Part shown: positions 54,085 to 64,000 of the stretch, one piece after another
Position numbering within the stretch: the first letter of the stretch is position 1
Layout of the letters: the number at the start of each line of letters is the position of its first letter
NCBI GenBank assembly: GCA_024305405.1
Contig: JAKNDB010000092.1
Span: 969,001-1,033,000 of the forward strand
DNA: 64,000 nt
Direction: 5' to 3'
From: Dirofilaria immitis
Taxonomy: Eukaryota > Nematoda > Chromadorea > Rhabditida > Onchocercidae
Notes under the pieces: generated by a model
What the model was told of the DNA's origin: nothing
What the model saw: only the letters and a program-made list of their open reading frames with translations
The model's database searches: none
Translations under genes and position numbers: made by a program

Positions 54085-56305
54085 ATGGATAATAGCACGA
54101 AATTTGACAACAATGTTACCACTCATATATTTGCCATTCCGGTACGATTTCGTTTCAACTCCTTAATTTTATGGAAACTATACTATTAAGCGAATAAATT
54201 TATTCACTGCATTACTTCGCATTCTGATATATCCTTAAAATATTAAAATTTCCTCGATCTCTTCAGCACTGCCTTTATTCTATTTAAATCTAGAAAGAAA
54301 ATTATACTAATCTTAGACTTTTTATTCTAGATGGCATTATTAACGTTGTTTGCTTATACAATATCGCTCTATTTTATTCATAAATCACATCGGTATCAAA
54401 ATATATTTGGACTTCTATGTATTTCTTACATTTCATTTGAAATACAAACTGCCACTGCTCTACTCATTTGGACCATTGTCAGAATTATTGTGTAAGTATA
54501 CGGCTGTCAACAGTTTTGTCACTAAACTTTATAGTAACCAGAATTCAAAATCTTTTCTATGAATGATCATAACTAATAAACACTAATTATATTTTCGTAC
54601 GAATAAAGTGGATTTATGAAATAATTTGATGAATATCAACTCAGTAAATTCTTACAAAAAAAAATTCTTACAGTTTAAATTCTTATAGTCCCATAAAACT
54701 TTTTCTTTTTTTTTCTTTCATACATTCTTTTCACGTTTTCTTCATTTTCTTATGCTTATTAAGTATCGAGACATTTTTATCTTCTCAGAATAAGTTAGTT
54801 AAATTAATCAGATATCTGGAGGTAGTATCATTTCCATGGACAATTTTCATTCGAATAGCGTCGCCTATTGCAAATTCTGCACTGTATGCGGCCATTTGGA
54901 TGCAATTCGTTTGGCCACAAATCGTTTTTGTGCAATTTCATATCCGATGACATATCACCGCATCTTTAATTTAAAAAATGCTCGAATAACAATTATATTC
55001 TTATGGTCAATCAGTATGATAATCACTGTGCTTTATTATAACGGTATTCATTTATAGCACTTTTATAATGAAATGCTGCGGCCTTGAGGTGGACTTAATA
55101 AAGTTATCTAAATTAGAAATTTTTAACTGATAGTCGAATGCGTGTACTATTTCGAGTCACCTGTTCATTCATGGTCAACTCTCTATGGACCATGTAATCA
55201 TCCCATTTTCGCATATATTGCTACATTTTTGTCCGATGGTATCATTCTTATTAGCCTTATCATCGATGCCGTTGCATTTTACTGCACCATCACTTATTTA
55301 AAAGTATGTTTCAATATTATAATACATAACTGAATTGCTAAGTTAAAATTCTTTTATAATATATATTTTGCAATATATTCACCACTTTTTCCGCAGGAAA
55401 ATCAAAAAGTTAACAATCCAATCCTTTTGATCAATTTCATTACAATTTGCTTCGAAAATTTTAGGAATCCATTCTTCTAATGATTCATTCTCATAGACTT
55501 ACATAATATCTGCGCATTTGATAAGAAAAAATAATTTTCACTGAATTTACAGAAAAAAAAAGCCAACGAGTCAATGTATTGAGACAAGATATTTTCTTTT
55601 TCAAACAGGTAAAAACAAATTCAACTTTTCCACATACGAATTGTTCATTTGTAATTTTCAACATGATTTCTTTGAAAAATTATTGGAAACGTGAACATTA
55701 GTGATAATCATAAAAGAAAAGACACATTCTTTGTCCGGCACCAGTTTTATATTTATTTCATTAACGCTCTAAGACAACAAATGTAGTCCACAGCGATTTT
55801 GATAGAACATATTTCAGACCTGCGTCAGTACGATCATACACGCATTTTTCGTATCTATTTTTCGTATTGATGGACCTTTCATAGCACGCGTGACTAAAGT
55901 GACATATACGTGGCTTGCAATGAGCACACTGGACAGGTGATAATTAATTTTTAAATTTAAGCTATATTTGAATTATTCCTACTCTTAGATCCCGAAACTG
56001 CTCAGTTGTTATAGACAGCTTTGTTAGATTCTAATAAGGTTGCAAACATGACTTTAGTTTTCAAATTTTATAAATCATTGATCAATCTCTCTTGCTTATC
56101 AAATTTTTTACATTCCTTTACTATATATGCAAAGTTCTTCTAGAAACAGACTACAAATTTCCTATTAATTTTCAACTTCAGCTTGGTATTTGTATTCTTC
56201 AATCGCAATCTGTTAATGAATCGAAATGCAGTGGGCGAAAGCGCAATACAAATAACATCATTTCAAGAAAGGCAACGTGATAAGCGATCAATATTAATGA
56301 AATAA
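54085..56305 (+). CDS. Srx-class serpentine receptor (7TM GPCR), copy 2
   Basis: Paralogue of the receptor at 43435. Exons: 54085-54141, 54331-54491, 54812-55043, 55134-55303, 55553-55608, 55818-55936, 56182-56305; about 306 aa if repaired. It starts MDNSTKFDNN (an N-glycosylation NST near the N-terminus, typical of GPCRs). TM1-2 lie in exon 2; the TM3/loop landmark NRFCAISYPMTYHRIF is in exon 3 and fits Srx even better than copy 1. Exon 4 has YGPCNH, and exon 6 reads TCVSTIIHAFFVSIF with WLAMSTLD near TM7. The C-terminus is Arg/Gln-rich. Two runs are one base short: T at 54910-54912 (copy 1 has four) and A at 55553-55561 (nine; ten would keep frame). All junction phases agree with copy 1. 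The ligand is unknown. Confidence 0.85.
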
Positions 56306-59300
56306 TTTATTAATTATCTTGAGATAAAATGCAATTGTCATACGTTTTACAATTATTAATTATCTATTATAATGTATCTTCTACTACTGATCATCGTTTA
56401 AGCGTCAACGTAGCCATGCAAATATCGTTTGATATGTTTGCAATGCTAAACACCCAAAAATATCCGTTCCACTTATTAATTGCGAAATATATATATATAT
56501 AGTCCACAACAAGTGAAATGTTGATAACATTCTTATCAAAACACTAAAAGAGATTTTTTATTTAATTTTCGCAAAATTCACTTAGAAAGTTACAATGAAT
56601 AAATTGATAAGTCTTTAAAAAATTAAGAATATTATACTTCATTCTACATATAAAAGAGAAAAATTGAGAAGAAAGAACACCGTAAATCATTATGCATGTT
56701 GGAAGGTTATGTTTCTCTTTTAATAAATTTCAACTAAATGAACAAAAAATAAAAACTGAAGACTTTGCGTTGCAATCTTGATAACTGATTACCTAAGGAC
56801 CGTTATATAGATGATTAATCTGATAGCAACGAATTAATGTTGCTATTAGACTAATGGATATGTCGAAATATAATCCTTCTTAAATGAGATATCCAATTCT
56901 TTCATAAATAAATGCTGTGGTGTATCCTCAAGGGTCAAATTTGAACTTGATTGATACTAAAAATAGTGGTTGAAAAATAGGTTTCCCGGATAAACGCTGG
57001 TTACTGCTTCGTCCTAACATCATTTTCAAATAGAACCCGATAAAATGAGTTTTGAAGAGTAAATAATCATATCAGTAATTCTCATATATTTCAAAGTAGC
57101 TTGTAATTTCTACAGTATTTTTCAAACTTGCAAACATTACAGATAACTTTATGGAAACTAAAGTAATTAAAAGCAAGTCCCTCGCATTAGGTTTAATTGC
57201 TAGGCTATTTAGCTAATAATTAACCAGTAACGATAGTATTTATCGTAGTTATTAATTGAATTTAACATTTATTTGGATGATACAAATGAAAAATTCACAA
57301 GACTGAATTTCGAAATTTTTTTCAATTAAAAATACCGTGAAATTTGTGTCAGCAATATTCAAGCATTCCTAGCATAATATTTAAAGAATAAATTCCAGCA
57401 AGTCTGCCAGATCCTTGTTTTATACGGTTAACTATATATCCAGTAAATTACTCGATTCAATTATTTCTTGGTTATAATGTTCCCACAACCTAAAAAAAAA
57501 TCATTATCGAAAAATGTTAGTTTGATTTAAGAACTAGAAAACTTAGCAAAAAATGAAAAATCAAACAATTGACTAATAAAATAAATGACTAATAAAATAC
57601 AATAAATCACAAAATTACAATCGTGCATTGGAGATAATAAAATTACAGAACCTATCATTGCTATAACGAGTAAATTTTCAACCTGCTTCATTTTCCAAAC
57701 AATAAAATTAGCTTCGGTAAGGAACTCAAAAGGCATAGATGAATTGAAGCGAAGAACTCAAAAGGCATAGATGGTCTAGAAATAAAATTTTGGAAAAGTT
57801 TTTAATAAAAAAACAGATATACAAAGCTGCATATCAATTAAAGAGTTGATTTTCCTAGCAAGGCTGATTCCTTCATTTCAGATATTATTATATGCCCCTT
57901 GCACTAGTCACGTTTGCGTATTAATATGTATTCTTTGGACGTTACTTGGAGACGTTTATTATACTCCAGAAAATCGTTGGTTTTAAAAAATTTTGTCCAT
58001 TTTATTCGCTGTATTATCTGGATGATTAGCACTTCGGTTTGATTATTACTAAGGACTGGTGTAGCAGAATTTATTTTTGAACATACTTGCTTTGAATATA
58101 AACGTTTTGTTTTATTCACGCTGTAGTGAGATAATGAAATCTAAAATTAACTGAAATCTAAAATTAATTAACTGATGAAAAATGCATTAAACTATGAAAA
58201 TATTCGCTATATTAAAAACTATACTTCATTCAAAATTTTAGCTCACTTTGTAAATTAATGGAATTGATATCTTTTGGCGTTTATCGATAAAAAAATAAAT
58301 TGTCGGACGAAGATACGTAATACATCGATTCAATTTATTCTCGATGCACGCTCTAAGCCTAACATTGTTACAAAATAAAACAGAAAAAAATTATTTAAAT
58401 CTAAGATGAAACAGAATAAATAATTACCATTTTGTAAAAAATTTATAACAAAAAAATTACTAAAATGATTAGAACGTAACAGAATAAATAATCATTAATA
58501 AATATGTTGATTAATGTTATCAAATTTCAAATATTATGATTCGCATACATAACGATAATTAAATTAATTATCAAGAATACCAAAAATAGCATCAAAAGCA
58601 CAAAAGTTCTAAAATTTCTTTTTCTGAAAATTTTGGAACAATAATAAGTCAAATCATTTTAATGTATTATCGCATTTCTGATGGGATAACAATCTACTTG
58701 ACACAAAATGATGGAAAGTAAAAAGTAAATCAAAATAAAATTAACATAAAAACTATTTTTCACAGTAAATGACTTAAAATTGAAAATATAGAAATCCATT
58801 TCAAATGAAAATACAAATCAATAGCAAAGTTTACAATTTAAGTCATTAGAAGAGATATGAATATTTCGAAATAGCTTATAGTTACTACATCAATTAAACC
58901 TGAATAAAAATAGAATTCTCAATTAAATTGTATTTCTGAGATAGAAATGATTCACAAAGCAACAATGAAAGAAATTATAACTAAACATCAAGCGTAAGGA
59001 AAAATTCCATTAAATTTTGTATCCTATATCTCTTAATTGCAGAAAATATTGATTTAATTAAGAAAAAAGAAATGGAAACCATGAAATTATTACAGTGACG
59101 AAAAAAGCCTTACTTCTCGCAATCATTATGAATTAAAACTGGAAATACAACTGAGGAAATTAAAGTTGAAAAATTAATTGATCAAATTATCAAATATAAA
59201 AAAAACTTCTAGCTTATGAACTACGAAATATCCAAAGTTAAATCCGTTAAATTCAACGGCAAAGCGAAAGCATTGACTGATTAAGTAGATAGGTAAAATT

Positions 59301-59700
59301 GGTACAATCAAATCCTATCAAAGCAACAGACGCAAAAAATCTAATAATTTAGGAAACAGTAATAAAAATAGAAGTAAAGAAAATAGCTAATAATTTAGCT
59401 ATACTAAAACCACATAATTAGTGACGAATTAATGTTAAATACGCGAAATGCGATTAAAGCAAGATCAGAAGAGTTTAAGCAAATATGAGGTCCTTAATTA
59501 TATGGTCCTTAAGTAGGAAAAAGCCATCAAAAATAAGCAATTCATTGATTTTAAGACTACTTTTTCGAAATTTCACACTAAGGTTGGAAAGAAAATCAAA
59601 AATAATCTCTAAATCATTTTTGAAATTAACGGAAAATTCATGCTCGCAATGATCTGTAAATTCAAATATTCTAATATGCTAATTTTGTTTCTACATTCCA
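56306..59700. other. Mostly unassigned AT-rich region, possibly including decayed retroelement 3' part
   Basis: No supported gene. The minus-strand open frame at 57904-58119 and the sequence from about 58 to 59.7 kb could be eroded RNase H/integrase parts of the BEL/Pao element, since they lie where those would be, but I see no catalytic motif. A 20-bp direct repeat (AACTCAAAAGGCATAGATG) occurs at 57723 and 57756. Confidence 0.4.
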
Positions 59701-59917
59701 ACTACTCCATGTCAAAAATTCAAACTTACAAATTCGTGAGGATTTTATCTTTCCCAATGAAGAATTGACAAGTGAAAAATTCTCTCTTTTGGACGCCAAT
59801 TAAACCAGATGGATTAAATGCATTGATATTATACATGTTCGATTTTGAGAATTCCGATCATATCAATAAGTTACTGGAAACACTTTCCTTCAAAATTCAT
59901 GACACTCCTAGCAAGGC

Positions 59918-60511
59918 TTATCTTTGAACTTTCCAGATAAATTCGTTTCTGCTAAATTCGTTTTTGGTATTATTATCCCATTCGATGCTCAACAATTTTA
60001 TTCCTGTCTTTCTTGGCAGTTCTTGCACCTTTTCTACATTAATTTCATGATTTGCATGGAATCCTCTCAAATGTATCTTGACTTTCTTAAAGAATTCTTT
60101 TGCTTCCCTTGCTTTTCTGGTACTTCCTAACTCATTTTCTGAGATTAGCACAACATTATCAAGAAAGAAATTCCTTGAAGCTTCCATTGATAATTTTGAG
60201 TTTTCTTCACTCAGTAAATATCTAATCACAACGACCAATAGAAAAGGTGATGATACCGAAAGAAACTTGTGTGAATCGAAAATGCCGAAAGAAACTTGTG
60301 CGAATCGAAAAGTAGCTATGTTTTCTTGAGACGACTCCTTCGATTTACCTTTCAGCCATAAAAACCTAGTGACATCTCTGTTTTCCCACTTTAAGCTGAC
60401 TTGCAAAAATGCTTTCTCCGCACTAGTCATCATCAAATAACGTCCTTGCTTGGCTCGTAAAGAATTCCTATTGATGATGGTATCATTACTATCCCTTATA
60501 CAGGCATTCAT
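59918..60511 (-). pseudogene. BEL/Pao reverse-transcriptase core fragment
   Basis: The longest open frame in the window (197 codons). Recognisable Pao RT motifs: EKAFLQVSLKWENRDVTRF, SSPFLL and the metal-binding segment reading FLDNVVL where YVDN(V/I) is usual. A 29-bp tandem duplication (60254-60282 and 60283-60311) sits between the FGI and SSPFLL motifs and puts the downstream part back in frame. It lacks its own N-terminus (which continues at 60540-60865 in other frames) and everything after the connection region. Non-functional. Confidence 0.88.
60254..60311. repeat. 29-bp tandem duplication inside the RT fragment
   Basis: Two adjacent units starting TACCGAAAG and TGCCGAAAG, differing at two positions. 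Confidence 0.95.
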
Positions 60512-60884
60512 TTAACGATGGCCCTTCATTTGTCTTTGCTGATGCGTCAAATACTACTCTTATTTTCGATGGATTTCTAAGGTGTTATTATTGTCTAGTG
60601 AGGCAGATAAGATACTCGTGATGTTTCATCCTGATTTCTTACCTTTTCTATGATCCCTTCTTCTAATAAGTTTTTAAAAAAAGATTGTAGCGTTCCAATA
60701 ATTCTGGAGATTTTTCAGTTTTCGCATTGTAGATCAGAGTCATCTCTGTGCAAGTTCATATTCCTTTGCTGGAACAATTTCCTGATTGTTTCATGACCAG
60801 CCTACAACGCATCTTGCCTCATTGTTCATAATGAACGATTTTTGATTGTTTCTTGCCTAATTTTCATTTTAGGGAGAGAAAAAA

Positions 60885-61075
60885 ATGAAAAAACCGGAAT
60901 TATTGATTAGTTCACCCGAAGATTTTGGCCCATTAAGTACTGGTATGCATCGTTTAAATCTTTCGGGTTCCCGATCCGATTCTATTATACCATCAGCTGG
61001 TCGAGAAGGTACTTCAATTGCACCACAAATTTACAAAGGTCGTAGTACGGCTGGTTTTCCTGAATGCTATAATCC
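60885..61075 (+). CDS. Apparent first exon of an unrecognised gene, enclosed by Pao sequence
   Basis: Open frame starting MKKPELLISSPEDFGPLSTG and ending GFPECYN, rich in Ser, Gly, Pro and Arg, unlike the Phe/Ile/Lys-rich random frames nearby. The ATG lies 12 nt after TTTTCATTTTAG (60861-60872), an SL-type acceptor. A donor CC|GTAATC occurs at 61076. Retroelement gag sequence begins directly to the right and pol sequence ends within about 10 bp to the left, both on the opposite strand. No family recognised. It may be the start of a gene whose next exon is at 62293, but that junction is out of phase by one. An alternative is chance antisense coding in a degenerate protease region. Confidence 0.45.
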
Positions 61076-62292
61076 GTAATCGTAGCCGCCACTGTCTTTT
61101 GGTTTCCGTTTGCTCCTTCGTATTTTTGTAATTTTTGGTTTGCTTCATTCGCTGTTGGTTACATAAAGCACTATTGTGGCCCATCTACAATAAAAACATT
61201 TTAATTCCTTCACGCAAGTTTGTTGCGAGTGGCCTTTCTTCAAACATAATTCACAGAGTCCTAATTATTTTCGAGTCTTCAATAATTGCGCTTGGAAACA
61301 TTTTTCACGTCTGATAAATTCACGTTCATACGGTTTAACAAAGTCATTTGATGGATTGACTTTGTCACTACCTCCTCATTCTGAGAGTGAGTAATTTGAG
61401 CGCCTCAGACTCCCTCTCCGCAGCTGAACTCATATTCTCCGTTACCGGTTATAACAAAGGCACATAAATCATCGAAAGTTGATAAGTACCCCATGTCTTT
61501 ACAAACTTTCAAGGTTTTACCCAATATTAAGCTGAAATGCGCTTGTTAAAGCGTCTAAGACAATAAAAACCCAACTTAAAAGATAAGTAGTGAATAACTA
61601 GCCACCAATGGGGTTTCTCTTGCCTTTTTTCGTTTGGTAAATTTTTAAATATTTATTACTAAAGTAGCAGAACTTGATAGATACGTCACTGGTACAAGAT
61701 ATACGATCAATCATAGCTATTCAAAGTCACCAATTAACGGATTGACACTTACTAGGTAAACTGCGTACGAGTTTGTTGCGTTAGTTTTGTTGAACTGGTT
61801 GGGTCGATGTCACGACAGATTCGAAATAAGGTTTATTCTTTATGTAGAACAGGAATAGGACGACGTTTATAATGTTGATAATCGCACGAGCCAACAAGAA
61901 CAATGACAATGATTTAAAAATGAAATTGAAGAATTGAAGGATTGAGGAATTGAAGGGGATTAAGATGAATTAGTTTTTTGATATTTCGTAACTCTCGACT
62001 ATTAAATTAGAGGGTTTTTAAACAATAAGAAATTGGGCGTGTAGAAAGGTTTGTTAGGTTGTTTAGCTAACACAGCTGAATGGTTGGTTGGATGGTTGGG
62101 AAAATGAATTGGAAATCTAAGACAGGAAATGATAACATGAGAATGTAACGTGGGAAAATGGAAATATTGCTTCAGGATAGGAAACATGGGAAAATGTAGC
62201 GTGGGAAAATGTAAATAGAAATTAATGAATCATCATAATATTTTGTAATTATTTTTATGTTAAATTTTTATTATTTTATTATTTATTTGGAG

Positions 62293-62402
62293 TTTCGCGA
62301 TATTGAAATTCGCGACAGAGTTCGTTCATTACATGATGGTGGTTCTATACCACTTGGATCTGTTTTATTTGGAAGTGGCGGAAATGAATCCTTAGCTCGC
62401 TG
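62293..62402 (+). CDS. Candidate second exon of the same unrecognised gene
   Basis: After TTATTTGGAG the frame reads FRDIEIRDRVRSLHDGGSIP, then LGSVLFGSGGNESLARW, before the donor TG|GTTGAAC at 62403. Composition is protein-like (charged, then Gly/Ser-rich). Reading on beyond the donor gives a hydrophobic, unconvincing tail. Further exons, if any, are beyond the window or unseen. Function unknown. Confidence 0.45.
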
Positions 62403-64000
62403 GTTGAACCAAATTTTGTCGCCAATTTTCTTTACCATAACAAAAAATTGATAGATTTCTTCTGCTTTTTAGTGCTAGCACCTCATACTTGGGTAACAAA
62501 TCTTTATTACGATAAATTTGATAATATATCAACGAACGCAACAATTATACGACCAATAAAGTAAATTCAATGATTTCAATAAAACAATTTTAATGATGAC
62601 AACATGAGTTAATGGAAAAGAGTGACTAAATGCCCACTTCTAGCCTCGTATTTCCACTTCTACTAGCCTCGTAGAACATACCTAACTAAAATTACATTGT
62701 TGATTAGGTTATTTCGCACCACTCTGAGGTCAGCGCTGTATGATTTACAACATCTTGACCTATATTCTAGTACATCACTAACAAATTACCATATGAATCC
62801 TTATATTTTCTTTTACCAAAGTATTTCTTCACGACTACAGCGACACCAATCAAGCGATTTTTTTTGATAGTCGATATTGCTATTATCATCGTCATCAGCA
62901 ATGCATATTCGATAATGAAGTTCATTGATTTTTGCATTCAGTAATTGTGAAAACGAAATGAGAAAAAAGAAATAAAATGTGAGAAACTAATCATAACAGA
63001 ACTTTATGAATTCAATATTACATTTAAAAGGCTAAAATCGATATTGAAATCAAGGAAAGTAGTATATGGTAGTACCGCTCACATAAAAATATTCGCATGC
63101 TATTATGATTTCAAATAATTATTTCAAATACTAAAGTATAAATTCTCTATTTCAGACAGGGTTACTTTAAAGCAAAGAAAATTCAGTTTGATATTAATTC
63201 TTGAATATACAATTAAAATATGAAGTTTTTGTATATAGTACTTTGCTTTTATATCTTATGTTCATTGTAGAATTTTTCTATCCTATCATTAAACAATTAA
63301 ACTGAATGTTTTTGCTATTGGATTGAATTTTTTCTTTTCAAGGCCGTTTTAGTTTTTATTACATGTAAAAAAACGTGCATTATGATTAGTTTTTCTAAAT
63401 CTATTTCTTTGATTTGCAATTATTTAATCATTAGGCAATTTTGATTAATCTTAAAGAACTTTGTGTTTTTGCTTGCTGTGCATTTTGTCTTTTTACTGAT
63501 AAGAATTCATTTATTCGAATTCGTTTGTTTCTAAATTATTTTTAAAATTCTTTTTTTTTATATCAAAATACGAAGAAAATTATTTCAACGGAAGGATGTG
63601 TTACACATTTAGTAGTCATAAATCAAGTTATCAACAGAAAAATAATGCTTAACGACTCCAAGGTTCTATAAATTTACAAGTGCTGTTGAGACTATTTTCG
63701 CAAAAGTAGATGCGGAACAAAGAAATATCCGTTAATTTCTTTTATGTTCAACCACATTATATGATAATTAAAAGTGAGCGAAAATTCGAGTAAAACAAGC
63801 TTCTAGATATTTCTCGAACTTTTTCGAATCACGGATGAAAAACTATAATAACAAATAGATAAATGTGAAAAAATAGAATACTGCGGATTGCAATAATGTA
63901 TGAAAATCAAAGTGATAAAATGAATCCAATATGAAATTCATTCAATTGGAACTAAAAATTATCTGTTCAAATTTTATTATATATTTTTAGCCATTAATCA
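62403..64000. other. Intergenic or intronic, no feature seen
   Basis: AT-rich to the window end. There is a duplicated short phrase (CCACTTCTA.TAGCCTCGTA) near 62637-62675. No exon, RNA or repeat family recognised. Confidence 0.5.

Larger units (their letters stand above)
53390..56340. repeat. Segmental duplication, copy 2 (contains Srx receptor 2)
   Basis: Partner of 42770-45640, same orientation. Identity is uneven: 54824-54912 is nearly identical to 44235-44324, and 55780-55940 differs from 45101-45260 at about five positions, while introns and other exons are clearly diverged. Confidence 0.75.
59700..61900 (-). mobile_element. Degenerate BEL/Pao LTR retrotransposon (gag and RT parts)
   Basis: On the minus strand, from high to low coordinates: gag-like sequence (about 61550-61080) with a CX2CX4HX4C zinc knuckle (CELCLKKGHSQQTC) and a second knuckle CFYC...H...C frameshifted at the C3 run 61180-61182; then the pre-RT region (about 60865-60540) with SPELLERY, GIIEKV and VVFDASAKT; then the RT core open frame at 60511-59918 with EKAFLQVSLK, DVTRFLWLK, SSPFLL and a degraded DNV active-site motif; then weak FNPSGLI-like sequence near 59790. 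These are the Pao-family landmarks in order. No protease DSG motif was found, and no RNase H or integrase could be read. Stops and frameshifts abound, so it is inactive. The left boundary is uncertain; the LTR is not defined. Confidence 0.85.

Noticed and set aside
59924..60329. Two plus-strand frames
   Set aside because: Antisense shadows of the Pao RT fragment.

Overview
The window is nuclear DNA of a parasitic-type nematode, most likely a filarial (Onchocercidae) or close spirurid. The grounds are very high A+T, short introns with TTTTAG/TTTCAG acceptors, 3' splice sites a few bases upstream of several start codons (spliced-leader trans-splicing), two receptors of the nematode-specific Srx class, and a BEL/Pao retroelement. 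Species cannot be fixed from the sequence alone.

Layout. 201-827 (-): first two coding exons of ribosomal protein uL18/RPL5, running off the left edge, with a clear GC-AG intron. 1734-7309 (+): a long multi-exon gene of unknown function with a disordered N-terminus and a C-terminal membrane segment, divergent from rpl-5. 8500-11192 (+): five-exon Mpv17/PMP22 homologue. About 11.2-27.5 kb: a gene desert with microsatellites, palindromes, a low-grade foldback/tRNA-like relic, and an 18S rRNA 3'-end fragment inside an AT-rich tandem repeat. 27539-36125 (+): a 22-exon Discs-large (DLG-1) MAGUK with L27, three PDZ, SH3 and guanylate-kinase-like domains. 38118-39279 (-): a single-pass membrane protein, with possible further exons to about 40.7 kb. 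43435-45596 and 54085-56305 (+): two Srx-type GPCR paralogues from a segmental duplication. 51296-51975 (-): broken, coding-like segments. 59.7-61.9 kb (-): a degenerate BEL/Pao element with an apparent plus-strand host exon (60885-61075) between its gag and RT parts. A second plus-strand exon lies at 62293-62402.

The genes do not form a functional unit: this is ordinary mixed nematode gene neighbourhood (translation, mitochondrial inner membrane, epithelial junction scaffold, chemosensory receptors).

The most consistent unexpected signal is technical. In mpv17, dlg-1, both srx genes, the minus-strand membrane gene and the Pao gag, reading frames break where a homopolymer is one base shorter than the family or paralogue requires. 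This looks like consensus homopolymer under-calling rather than widespread pseudogenisation, and it explains why automated ORFs are so short here. The biological points of most interest are the GC-AG introns, the mosaic identity of the srx pair, the rDNA fragment and the exon enclosed by Pao sequence. I did not find an undescribed multi-gene system.
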